From DASRHG01 sp035650655 (lineage in GTDB: Bacteria; Desulfobacterota; Binatia; DP-6): a DNA stretch of 14,292 nt. Location: the NCBI GenBank assembly GCA_035650655.1, contig DASRHG010000026.1, positions 1-14,292 on the forward strand, read 5' to 3'. The position numbers and the translations under genes were made by a program. The notes below the pieces were generated by a model. That model worked only from the letters and a program-made list of their open reading frames with translations, did no database searches and was not told where the DNA came from. This document shows, in pieces, positions 6,623-13,091 of this stretch (position 1 is the stretch's first letter; each line of letters opens with the position of its first letter).

Positions 6623-7231
6623 TCATCCCCCGGCCGGTGCGCCGGAGTACCCGAGGGCGACGACGTACAGCTCGGCCGAGCCGCGGCGGCTCGCCTCGGT
6701 GCGGGTGGTCGTCGTGGTCGCGAAGCGGCGACGGACCTCGCCGACGAGGCGCTCGTAGTCGTTCGTCATGAAGAGCTTCGCGAGCAGGCGCCCGCCGGGC
6801 GCGAGGAGCGTTGGGAGCGCCGCCAGCACCCCCTCGAAGAGCTCGCTCGAACGCGCCTCGTCGGTCGCGCGCACGCCGGTCAGCTTCGGTGCGACGTCGG
6901 AGAGCACGACGTCGGCCGGCCGCCCGAGACGCGCCCGGGCTTCGGCCGCCGTCGCCGGATCGCGGAGGTCCCCAGTGAGGAGGGTCACGGTTGGTGGGGC
7001 GAGCGGCTCGAGCGGCACGAGGTCGACGCCGACGATCCGGCCTTCGGGGCCCACGCGCTCCGCGGCGACCTGGAGCCACCCACCGGGCCACGCTCCCAGA
7101 TCGACGACCCGGTCACCGCGGCGCAGGAGCCGGTAGCGGCGGTCGAGCTCCGCGAGCTTGTACGCGCTTCGCGCCCGGTACCCCTCGGCCTTGGCGCGGC
7201 GATGGAAGGCGTCCTTCCGCCGATACGTCAT
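6623..7231 (-). CDS. rlmE: 23S rRNA (uridine-2'-O) methyltransferase RlmE/FtsJ
   Basis: 202 residues, the normal length. RlmE methylates the 2'-O of U2552 in the A-loop of 23S rRNA using SAM during late 50S assembly. The K-D-K-E catalytic tetrad is visible: Lys25 in RSAYKLAEL, Asp112 in LSDVAPK, Lys152 in LLAKLF and Glu187 in GSAELYVV. The SAM-binding loop reads VVDLGAWPGGW (residues 42-52; the usual form is DLGAAPGGW, so a Trp replaces an Ala or Cys). The C-terminal segment EASRRGSAELYVVALGY matches the family. ATG 7231 gives the expected MTYRRKDAFHRRAKAEGYRA start. It begins 24 bases after the small exported protein gene and is probably in the same transcript. The alternative, a tRNA-specific FtsJ-family enzyme, is less likely. 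Confidence 0.93.
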   Translation of the reverse strand: MTYRRKDAFHRRAKAEGYRARSAYKLAELDRRYRLLRRGDRVVDLGAWPGGWLQVAAERVGPEGRIVGVDLVPLEPLAPPTVTLLTGDLRDPATAAEARARLGRPADVVLSDVAPKLTGVRATDEARSSELFEGVLAALPTLLAPGGRLLAKLFMTNDYERLVGEVRRRFATTTTTRTEASRRGSAELYVVALGYSGAPAGG

Positions 7232-7255
7232 GCCGCGCCGGCACCGCCGGCGGCC

Positions 7256-7528
7256 CTACTGCCCGTCCGGCTCGTATGGCGGGTAGTCGCCGAAGGGGCT
7301 CTCGTGGGGCACGTGCCCGAAGATCCGCTCGAGCTGTGGATGCGAGACGATGAAGTGCATCGGCCGCATCGCGAGCCACTCGATCGCGAATCCGACGGGA
7401 TACAGCCCGTACGCCGCGATGCGCAGCGGATGCGATTCGGAGTCGTCGTAGGCGTCGTGGGCGCGCGCAGAACGCGTGCCCGACAGCAAGAAGGCCGCGA
7501 GGCCGATCACGAGCATAAGCCGTTTCAC
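7256..7528 (-). CDS. Small exported protein of unknown function
   Basis: 90 residues from GTG 7528, chosen because of a strong Shine-Dalgarno (GGGAGGTG at 7533-7540). Residues 1-23 form a clear signal peptide: KR, then LMLVIGLAAFLLSG, then a likely cleavage at ARA-H. The mature part is short, His/Pro/Tyr-rich and contains a moderately hydrophobic helix (PLRIAAYGLYPVGFAIEWLA, about 34-53), then RPMHFIVSHPQLERIFGH and a PxxEPDGQ tail. It looks like a conserved small envelope protein; I have an impression of similar short proteins in uncultured Proteobacteria-like genomes but cannot name a family. It is the first gene of a probable unit with rlmE and has its own promoter-like region with a palindrome. 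Confidence 0.75.
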   Translation of the reverse strand: MKRLMLVIGLAAFLLSGTRSARAHDAYDDSESHPLRIAAYGLYPVGFAIEWLAMRPMHFIVSHPQLERIFGHVPHESPFGDYPPYEPDGQ

Positions 7529-7532
7529 GCCA

Positions 7533-7540
7533 CACCTCCC
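7533..7540 (-). promoter_or_regulatory. Strong ribosome binding site of the small exported protein
   Basis: GGGAGGTG, with the GGAGG core six bases before GTG 7528. This is one of the best Shine-Dalgarno sequences in the window and favours GTG 7528 over the internal ATG of MLVIGL. Confidence 0.65.
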
Positions 7541-7556
7541 GCGGTCGAACGACCGC
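7541..7556. promoter_or_regulatory. Perfect 16-bp palindrome, probable operator or 5'-UTR hairpin
   Basis: GCGGTCG and CGACCGC around central AA, uninterrupted. It lies immediately upstream of the Shine-Dalgarno of the 90-residue protein and just downstream of the putative start of transcription (near 7558). It could bind a dimeric repressor at the transcription start, or fold in the mRNA next to the ribosome binding site. Confidence 0.5.
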
Positions 7557-7564
7557 TCGCGGCC

Positions 7565-7593
7565 AGGCTAGCAGCCGGCCTCACGAGGCTCAA
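7565..7593 (-). promoter_or_regulatory. Putative promoter of the small exported protein/rlmE unit
   Basis: On the minus strand TTGAGC (7588-7593), a 17-base spacer, then TAGCCT (7565-7570). Matches are four of six and three of six, so the call rests on spacing and position. Initiation near 7558 would give a leader of about 30 bases with the palindrome and a strong Shine-Dalgarno. Confidence 0.35.
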
Positions 7594-7609
7594 GGAAGGA
7601 GCTTCCGCA

Positions 7610-7639
7610 TTGACAGCGCGAAAGCGACGCCGCTACAGT
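7610..7639 (+). promoter_or_regulatory. Putative sigma70-type promoter of the E2-like gene
   Basis: A perfect TTGACA (7610-7615), an 18-base spacer and TACAGT (7634-7639, four of six). Transcription would begin near 7646, which excludes the in-frame GTG at 7638 as a start and supports ATG 7662. It is back to back with the minus-strand promoter; the two -35 elements are 16 bases apart. Confidence 0.5.
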
Positions 7640-7661
7640 GCCGCCCCGTCCCTCGCCGACG

Positions 7662-8519
7662 ATGCCACGGACCTTCAGGCCGCTCGATCCGCTCCGCGGC
7701 TGGCGCCGTGTCGCCGCGCAAGCATGGCGTCCGCCGCAGGATCCGAGCGTCTACGCGGTACTCGACGTGCCGATGCGCGGAGCGCTCGCGTACCTGGAGC
7801 GCGTGCGGAACGACACCGGCGTGCGCGTCACGGTGACGCACCTCGTCGCCCGCGGCGTCGCGCTCGCGATCCGGCAGTATCCGCAGCTGAACGGCATCGT
7901 GTCCCGCGGGCGGATCATGCTGCGCGACACGGTCGACGTCTTCCTCCAGGTCGCAACCGACGGCGGCATGGACCTCTCCGGCATCAAAGTGGCGCGCGCC
8001 GACGAGAAGGGGGTCGTCGAGATCGCACGCGAGTGCGAGGCGCGCGTCGAGCGCCTGCGGCAGCGGCGCGACCGTCAGGTCGAGCGGACGAAGTCGCTGC
8101 TCGACCGCATCCCGGTGCGGCTGCTGGGGCCGGTCATGCGGGCGATCGGCTACCTGGTCTACGACCTCGACCTCGACTTGACCCGCTTCGGCGTCGTGAA
8201 GGACGAGTTCGGATCGGCCATGGTGACGAACGTCGGCACGTTCGGCCTCGCGCAGGCGCATGCGCCGCTCGTGCCCTTCAGCCGGACGCCGCTCGTCGTG
8301 CTGGTCGGGGAGGTCCAGGAGAAGCCGGTCGCCGAAGCCGGCCGCGTGGTGATCCGGCCGGTGATGACGATCGGCGTCACCTTCGACCACCGCTTCATGG
8401 ACGGATACCAGGGCGGCGCGATGGCGCAGCTCTTCCGCGCCTACCTCGAGGATCCCGCGCGCTTCGAGGAGCTCCCGACCCTCGATCTCGCCGCCGCTAC
8501 GCCCAACCCACGAAGCTGA
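7662..8519 (+). CDS. Stand-alone 2-oxoacid dehydrogenase acyltransferase (E2) catalytic-domain protein
   Basis: 285 residues from ATG 7662; the frame is open up to GTG 7638, but that codon overlaps the predicted -10 element. It consists of the CAT-like trimeric acyltransferase fold alone. The active-site motif DHRFMDG is intact (His243, Asp247), preceded by VMTIGVTF, and MVTNVGTFG (residues 187-195) corresponds to the ISNxG segment of E2 enzymes. The lipoyl domain and the peripheral subunit-binding domain of true PDH/OGDH E2 proteins are absent, and no E1, E3 or lipoylation gene is near. It may transfer acyl groups between CoA and another acceptor; the substrate is not predictable. Its 3' end overlaps the convergent pgeF gene by 23 bases. 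Confidence 0.87.
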   Translation: MPRTFRPLDPLRGWRRVAAQAWRPPQDPSVYAVLDVPMRGALAYLERVRNDTGVRVTVTHLVARGVALAIRQYPQLNGIVSRGRIMLRDTVDVFLQVATDGGMDLSGIKVARADEKGVVEIARECEARVERLRQRRDRQVERTKSLLDRIPVRLLGPVMRAIGYLVYDLDLDLTRFGVVKDEFGSAMVTNVGTFGLAQAHAPLVPFSRTPLVVLVGEVQEKPVAEAGRVVIRPVMTIGVTFDHRFMDGYQGGAMAQLFRAYLEDPARFEELPTLDLAAATPNPRS

Positions 8520-9174
8520 GCTGGCGCCCCACCCGGACGCCGTCGCGACGGTAGGAGTGGTAGCCGCCGCCGCACGCCGTGCACGGCCCGAGGATCGTCG
8601 TGCGCTCGACGCCCGCGGCCGCGAGCAGGCGGCCCGCGGCGATCCGCAAATCGACGTAGCGCCGCCCGCGTCGTTCGGCCCACGCCGGCGTCGTCGTGTC
8701 GCCGCTCGCGGCGCGGAGCGCGTCCGTCACGTCGGTCCCGACCTCGTAGCAGCACCCGGCGATCGCAGGGCCGATGGCCGCCTCGAGCGCCGACGCCGCC
8801 GTTCCGAACTCGGCCGCGAGGTGGGCGACGGCGGCGGCGAGGATCCCCGCCGCCGTCCCGCGCCAGCCGGCGTGCACCGCGGCCGCGATCCGGCGTGCGC
8901 GGTCGAGCAGCAGGACCGGCACACAGTCCGCCGTGACGACGCCGACGACCAGGCCCGGCGTGGCGGTCGCGAGCGCGTCGGCCTCGACCGGCGCGCCGAC
9001 GCGCGTGACGGTCGCGACGCGTGCACCGTGCACCTGGCGCGCGGTCGCGACCGGCAGCGGGACGCCGGCCCGCGCGACGACGTCGCCCCACGGCGCCGCC
9101 GCGTCGCACTCGGCGCGCCCGAGGAAGCCGTGATGCAGGCCCGGGATCGCGGTCCACGGGCCGTGCGTCAGCAC
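8497..9174 (-). CDS. pgeF: YfiH/LACC1-type purine nucleoside phosphorylase (polyphenol oxidase family)
   Basis: 225 residues from GTG 9174, with AGGGA five bases upstream. The family was long called multicopper polyphenol oxidase; LACC1/YfiH proteins are now known to carry out adenosine phosphorolysis and deamination, and to edit peptidoglycan precursors in some bacteria. The His-Cys-His zinc site is visible: His49 in ARQVHGARV, Cys84 in TADCVPVLLLD and His101 in VHAGWRGTAAG. The C-terminal GPCTACGGGYHSYRRDG also matches the family (usually C-T-F-SYRRD). The gene is flanked by convergent and divergent neighbours on the other strand and is probably monocistronic. Its adenosine-using activity fits the SAM hydroxide adenosyltransferase encoded about 2 kb away. 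Confidence 0.9.
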   Translation of the reverse strand: MLTHGPWTAIPGLHHGFLGRAECDAAAPWGDVVARAGVPLPVATARQVHGARVATVTRVGAPVEADALATATPGLVVGVVTADCVPVLLLDRARRIAAAVHAGWRGTAAGILAAAVAHLAAEFGTAASALEAAIGPAIAGCCYEVGTDVTDALRAASGDTTTPAWAERRGRRYVDLRIAAGRLLAAAGVERTTILGPCTACGGGYHSYRRDGVRVGRQLSFVGWA

Positions 9175-9218
9175 GGCGTCCCTGGAAGGGCGCCGGGCCG
9201 TTCGCTATTCTCGGCGGC

Positions 9219-9371
9219 GTGCGACGGAGATCGACGCGCGGCCTCACGCTCCTCGACGTGCTCGTGGCCCTCGGGCTCCTCGCGCTGCTCGTGTGGGCGC
9301 TCCGCCTCGACTGGCGCAGGGACTTGCCGCCCGGCGCCGCGGCCCCCCCGCCGGCCGCGGTCGCCCGCTAG
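9219..9371 (+). CDS. Possible 50-residue pseudopilin-like membrane peptide
   Basis: GTG 9219 to TAG 9371 encodes a short basic leader (VRRRSTRG) followed by LTLLDVLVALGLLALLVWALR and a Pro/Ala-rich tail. The arrangement G, then a T-L-L-x-V hydrophobic helix, strongly resembles the prepilin peptidase site of type IV pilins and type II secretion pseudopilins, with Asp rather than Glu at position +5 and Leu instead of Phe at +1. There is no globular pilin domain, no pilus gene nearby and no Shine-Dalgarno; TATTCT at 9206-9211 could be a -10 element for a nearly leaderless message. It may be a real short pseudopilin-like protein, a remnant, or chance in a GC-rich frame. The frame stays open upstream without family resemblance. 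Confidence 0.4.
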   Translation: MRRRSTRGLTLLDVLVALGLLALLVWALRLDWRRDLPPGAAAPPPAAVAR

Positions 9372-9376
9372 CCGGA

Positions 9377-9829
9377 TCACGGCGTCACGCGCTCGAGCTG
9401 GACGTCGGTGTACCGACGCAGCTCCGCGAGCGTCTCGAGCTTGTACTCGCGCTCGTAGAAGATGCGGCGGATGCCGGTGTTGATCAGGACCTTGAAGCAG
9501 TGGATGCACGGGGTGTGCGTGATGTAGATGTCGGCGCCCCGGATGCTCGCGCCGTTCTTCGCCGCCTGAGCGATCGCGTTGATCTCGGCGTGGATCGTGC
9601 GGAAGCAGTTCTCCTCGATCTCGCCGCTCGGCGTCCGCGAGCTGTAGACGAGGCAGCCGACGTCGGTGCAGTGCGGGAGGCCGGCGGGCGACCCGTTGTA
9701 CCCGGTCGCGAGAATGTTCTTGTCTCGCACGATCACGGCGCCGACCTTCGCGCGGGTGCACGTCGACCGCTCCGCGACCTGTCGCGTGATCGTGAGGAAG
9801 TACTGATGCCAGCTCGGGCGCTCGCTCAT
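9377..9829 (-). CDS. dCMP deaminase (ComEB-like cytidine/deoxycytidylate deaminase family)
   Basis: 150 residues, the usual size. The enzyme deaminates dCMP to dUMP, the precursor of dTMP, with a catalytic zinc. The site is intact: HAE at residues 80-82 (TIHAEINAIAQAA) and PCIHC at 107-111 (THTPCIHC). VGAVIVRDKNILATGYNGSP (29-48) and the extra cysteines at 54, 59 and 75 are typical of the ComEB/dCMP deaminase branch rather than of RibD or tRNA deaminases. The ATG overlaps the stop of the upstream site-2-protease gene by four bases (ATGA). It is the last gene of the six-gene unit; only five bases separate it from the end of the opposing 50-residue ORF. Confidence 0.93.
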   Translation of the reverse strand: MSERPSWHQYFLTITRQVAERSTCTRAKVGAVIVRDKNILATGYNGSPAGLPHCTDVGCLVYSSRTPSGEIEENCFRTIHAEINAIAQAAKNGASIRGADIYITHTPCIHCFKVLINTGIRRIFYEREYKLETLAELRRYTDVQLERVTP

Positions 9830-10686
9830 CCGACGTACCGGATCGGCTCGGGGACGAAGGTGAGGACGAAGAGGGCGAGCGTCGCGAGCGTCGCGAGGAG
9901 CCGTCCCGAGCCGAGCGGCTGCGCGTCGTCTTCGGTGGGCGGATGGCCGACGAGCATCATGAGCGCCACGACGCCGCCCCAGAAGAACCAGATCGGCTGA
10001 CCGCGGCGGAGCCCGAGCCAGACGAGGAAGCCGAAGAGGAGCCCGGGGAGCGCGTTCGTCCGCCGGCCGGCCGCCGCGTACAGGACGTGCCCGCCGTCCA
10101 GCTGGCCCGCGGGCAGGAGGTTGAGCGAGGTGACGAGGAGCCCGACCCAGCCCGCGAACGCGACGTCGTGCAGGACGACGTGCGCCGGGTCGGCACGCAG
10201 CACGAGTCGCGTGAGGAAGGCGAAGAGGATCGAGTCGCCGAGCATCCATGCGTGCTCCGGTGGAGCCGTCGTGACGGTCGAGCGCGCGAGCCCCACCGCA
10301 GAGGCCGCGAGTGCGACGACGAATCCCGCCCAGGGACCGGACGCACCCACGTCGAAGAGCGCTCGGCGGTCCGGGAACCGGGAGCGGATGCGGATGAAGG
10401 CGCCGAGCGTACCGAGGATGAAGACGGGCGGCGCGGGCAGGAAGTAGGGCAGCGAGGCGCGCACCCCGTGCCAGCGACAGCTCAAGTAGTGGCCGCTCTC
10501 GTGGACGAGGAGGATCGAGAGCAGCGTCGCTGCGAAGGGAATCCCGTGGATCAGCGTTCGCAGGTCCGTCCGCGGGTCGAAGCCCTGGCGGACCGTCGCG
10601 GCGGTGACGCACGTGAGCGCCGTCGTCGCGAGGAGCGCGGCGTGGACGGCGAGCACGCGCCGCGGCAGGACCGCCGCCGCGCTCAT
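9826..10686 (-). CDS. Site-2 protease family (M50) intramembrane metalloprotease
   Basis: 286 residues with several hydrophobic segments. M50 proteases cleave substrates within the membrane. The zinc-binding HEXXH is HESGH at residues 62-66 in a hydrophobic helix (SILLVHESGHYLSC), and the second motif NLLPAGQLDGGH (189-200) supplies the conserved Asp197. FLPAPP and LGAFIRIRSRFPDRRALFDVGASGPWAG follow the family pattern (the GxxGP segment between the two active-site helices). No PDZ domain is present, so it belongs to the short FtsH/SpoIVFB- or plant EGY-like group rather than RseP. The ATG overlaps the SAM hydroxide adenosyltransferase stop by four bases, and its own stop overlaps the dCMP deaminase start by four. 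Substrate unknown. Confidence 0.9.
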   Translation of the reverse strand: MSAAAVLPRRVLAVHAALLATTALTCVTAATVRQGFDPRTDLRTLIHGIPFAATLLSILLVHESGHYLSCRWHGVRASLPYFLPAPPVFILGTLGAFIRIRSRFPDRRALFDVGASGPWAGFVVALAASAVGLARSTVTTAPPEHAWMLGDSILFAFLTRLVLRADPAHVVLHDVAFAGWVGLLVTSLNLLPAGQLDGGHVLYAAAGRRTNALPGLLFGFLVWLGLRRGQPIWFFWGGVVALMMLVGHPPTEDDAQPLGSGRLLATLATLALFVLTFVPEPIRYVG

Positions 10687-11471
10687 GCGCTCTCCGCGGG
10701 CGCGAGGAGGACCGGGTCGCCGGGCGCGCCGTGCAGCACCGCACGCGCCGAGCCGTCCCGGACCGCGATCTCGACCAGTCCCCAGCTGTTCACGACGGCC
10801 ACCGCCTCGCCGGGGGCGGCCGCCGCGTACGTCCCGGCGAGCGGCACCCGAGCGCCGCCGAGCGTAATCGAAAGCGGGCGCCCGGAAAAGGTGTCGAGCG
10901 CGGAGGCGGGGATGCTCGTGAAGAGATTGCCGAAGTGGTCCACGTACACGATCTCTCCGCGGACGCGGTCCCCCTCGCGGACCCACGGCGGCTCGGTGAG
11001 GCGCTGCATGTCGGCGACCTCCGGCCCGAGTGCCGCGGGCGCCGTGCCCGTCGCGAGCGCCGCGGCGACGGGCGCGAAGACGTCGCGACCGTGGAACGTC
11101 GGGCTCCGCGGCGAGAGGAAGTACGCCTCGTTCTCGAGCTGCACGATGCGACGGACGTCGGCCGCCGTGACGGCGAGCGAGAGGACGCCGTTGTCCGGCC
11201 CGACGAAGCACGCCCGCGGGGTCTCGACGCAGAGGGCGCGGCGCGCGGTGCCGACGCCGGGGTCGACGATGACCGCGTGCACGGTCCCGGGCGGAAACCA
11301 GGGCGCGGCGTGCCGGAGGACGAGCGCGCCGGCGAGCACCGCCTGCGGCGGCACGCCGTGCGTCACGTCGACGACCGGCACGCCGGGCGCGCGGGTCGCG
11401 AGCACGCCCTTCATGATGCCGACGAAGGGGTCGTCGGTGCCGAAGTCGGTCGTGAGCGCGATGAGCGCCAT
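10683..11471 (-). CDS. SAM hydroxide adenosyltransferase (DUF62 family)
   Basis: 262 residues. Members split S-adenosylmethionine with water-derived hydroxide to adenosine and methionine, and are relatives of fluorinase and chlorinase. The opening ALTTDFGTDDPFVG, GTVHAVIVDPGVGTARR (residues 62-78, with the conserved Asp70 and Arg) and FHGRDVFAPVAA (His127) supply the Asp-Arg-His triad of hydroxide adenosyltransferases. VGPDNGVLS and DHFGNLFTSIP are also hallmark segments, and there is no sign of the fluorinase-specific insertion. Its ATG overlaps the stop of the upstream DHS-like gene by one base (TGATG), and its stop overlaps the M50 start by four. The physiological reason for SAM hydrolysis is unresolved; adenosine supply to the PgeF-like enzyme is a possible link. 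Confidence 0.92.
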   Translation of the reverse strand: MALIALTTDFGTDDPFVGIMKGVLATRAPGVPVVDVTHGVPPQAVLAGALVLRHAAPWFPPGTVHAVIVDPGVGTARRALCVETPRACFVGPDNGVLSLAVTAADVRRIVQLENEAYFLSPRSPTFHGRDVFAPVAAALATGTAPAALGPEVADMQRLTEPPWVREGDRVRGEIVYVDHFGNLFTSIPASALDTFSGRPLSITLGGARVPLAGTYAAAAPGEAVAVVNSWGLVEIAVRDGSARAVLHGAPGDPVLLAPAESA

Positions 11472-12442
11472 CAGCGCCGGGCGAGCGCGTCCTCCACGGC
11501 CGCCCAGAGGAGCGGGAACATGATCTCGTGATGCCCCGTCAGGTGGATGCCGCGGCCGCTCCCGGCCGTCGGCCGTTCGACCACGTTCACCCCGGGACGG
11601 TACTGCCGCATGAAGTCCATGTCGACCGTCGTGAGGTCGCGGACCGGGTGGCCGACGTTCCGCGCCAGGTTGAGCGCCTTCACGAACACCTCGGGCAGCA
11701 CGACCGCGGAGCCGAGGTTCAGGTAGACGCCGCCGCCGAGCTGCCCGACGACCGCCGCGAGCTCCCGGAAGTCGCGGAGGCTTCCTTCGCCGATCGCGCC
11801 GCCGTCGGCGTCGGGGTGCATGTGGATGATGTCGGTCCCGACGGCGACGTGGACCGTCGCCGGAATTCCGGCGCGCGCCGCGGCGGCGAGGATGCTCGTC
11901 CGACGGAACGGGAGCCGGGCGCGCTCGATCGCCATCCCGACGGCCCGGCCGAGTCCGAGGCCGCGGGCGACGCCGTCCCGTGTCGCGCGGTTCAGGAACG
12001 CGCCCGTCTCCCGCGCCATACCGAACGTGCCGCGCTCGAGGCCGGGCCCGACGTCCTCCGACGTCCGGCCGCCCCAGGCGAGCTCGAAGTCGTGGACGAG
12101 GCACGCCCCGTTCATCGCGACCGCTGCGAGCCGACCGCGCGCGATCAGGTCGACGACGAGCGGCCCGAGCCCGACCTTGATCGGATGCGCGCCCATGCCG
12201 AGCACGACGGGGCGTCCGCGCCGGATCGCCCGCGCGATCCGCGCGACGGCGGTGCGGAAGTCGTGCGCCGCGAGGATGTCGGGCAGGCCGTCGACGAGTG
12301 CGCGGACCGTGAGACGCGCGCGCACGGGGCGCCCGAGCAGAGCGGCGGCGACCTTGCTCGGCCGGCGTCCGAGCGGAATCGTGCGCACGCGCGCGAGGTC
12401 GAGACGCCGAGGGGCGCGGCGCTGCCGCGCCGGCCGGCTCAC
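11471..12442 (-). CDS. Conserved protein, possibly deoxyhypusine-synthase-like fold, function unknown
   Basis: 323 residues from GTG 12442, whose GTGA overlaps the gmhA stop by four bases; the frame extends farther upstream only as shadow of gmhA. Sequence-like landmarks are VVLGMGAHPIKVGLGPLVVD (79-98), NGACLVHDFELA (111-122), GRTSEDVGPGLERGTFGMAR, VGTDIIHMHP (201-210), GEGSLRDFR, GGVYLNLGSAVVLPEVF (237-253) and LTGHHEIMFPLL (301-312). I recognise this as a conserved bacterial family commonly left hypothetical. The order of a Rossmann-like LGxGxxxxxxGL segment, an HDFE segment and a late LGxxxxLPE segment recalls deoxyhypusine synthase (an NAD-dependent enzyme), but its signature motifs and catalytic lysine context are not evident, so this is a fold-level guess. 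Bacteria lack eIF5A, so the substrate would differ. Confidence 0.78.
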   Translation of the reverse strand: MSRPARQRRAPRRLDLARVRTIPLGRRPSKVAAALLGRPVRARLTVRALVDGLPDILAAHDFRTAVARIARAIRRGRPVVLGMGAHPIKVGLGPLVVDLIARGRLAAVAMNGACLVHDFELAWGGRTSEDVGPGLERGTFGMARETGAFLNRATRDGVARGLGLGRAVGMAIERARLPFRRTSILAAAARAGIPATVHVAVGTDIIHMHPDADGGAIGEGSLRDFRELAAVVGQLGGGVYLNLGSAVVLPEVFVKALNLARNVGHPVRDLTTVDMDFMRQYRPGVNVVERPTAGSGRGIHLTGHHEIMFPLLWAAVEDALARR

Positions 12443-13047
12443 GCGGTCGCTCCGAAGAGCCGCCGGTCGACGAGCTCGCAGAGCACGTGGCCGACGAGGA
12501 TGTGGGTCTCCTGGATCCGGGCGGAAAGCGTGCTCGCCGATACGCGGAGACAGAGGTCGACGAGGCCGGCGAGCGGGCCGCCGTCGCCGCCCGTGAGCCC
12601 GATCGTCGCGACGCCGAGCGCCCGGCACGCCTCGACGGCGCGCAGCACGCTCGGTGACCGTCCGCTCGTCGAGATCGCGACCGCGACGTCGCCTGCGGCC
12701 CCGAGCGCGTGCACCTGGCGCGCGAACACCTCGTCGTAGCCATAGTCGTTCGCGATCGCGGTGAGCGCCGAGGTGTCGGTCGTGAGCGCGATCGCGGGGA
12801 GCGCGCGCCGCTCCGTCCGGAAGCGGCCCACGAACTCGGCCGCGACGTGCTGCGCGTCGGCCGCGCTCCCGCCGTTGCCGAAGAGGAGGACCTTCCGTCC
12901 GCCGGCGAGCGCGTCGGCGACCTTCGCGACGGCGGCGGCGAGCGCGGCCGCGTTCTCGTCCAGGAACACACGCTTCACGCGGGCGCTCTCGTCGAACAGC
13001 GCCCGGATCTCGGCCTCGACGCTCGACGGCGTGCGCGCGTTCCGCAT
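12439..13047 (-). CDS. gmhA: D-sedoheptulose 7-phosphate isomerase (phosphoheptose isomerase)
   Basis: 202 residues from ATG 13047, the typical GmhA length. It converts sedoheptulose 7-phosphate to D-glycero-D-manno-heptose 7-phosphate, the first step toward ADP-heptose for lipopolysaccharide core or S-layer glycans; cytoplasmic tetramer with a SIS fold. Diagnostic segments: FGNGGSAADAQHVAAE (residues 56-71, including the catalytic Glu71), FRTERRALPAIALTTDTSAL, NDYGYDEVFARQV, ISTSGRSPSVLRA (125-137) and QETHILVGHVLCELVD (179-194, with His182). Expected partners hldE, gmhB and waa genes are not in the window. The gene follows the CBS gene after 44 bases, and its stop overlaps the DHS-like start by four. 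Confidence 0.94.
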   Translation of the reverse strand: MRNARTPSSVEAEIRALFDESARVKRVFLDENAAALAAAVAKVADALAGGRKVLLFGNGGSAADAQHVAAEFVGRFRTERRALPAIALTTDTSALTAIANDYGYDEVFARQVHALGAAGDVAVAISTSGRSPSVLRAVEACRALGVATIGLTGGDGGPLAGLVDLCLRVSASTLSARIQETHILVGHVLCELVDRRLFGATA

Positions 13048-13091
13048 GCGGTCAGGGGATGGTAGGCGCGGTGCCGTGGGCCGTCAAACGG

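Noticed and set aside
6399..7091. Extension of the M20 frame far upstream through rlmE
   Set aside because: The extension is Arg/Pro-rich shadow of rlmE and would bury the signal-peptide-like segment deep inside the protein.
7202..8554. A 450-codon plus-strand frame overlapping the E2-like gene
   Set aside because: Arg/Ala-rich without motifs; the frame containing DHRFMDG is the coding one.
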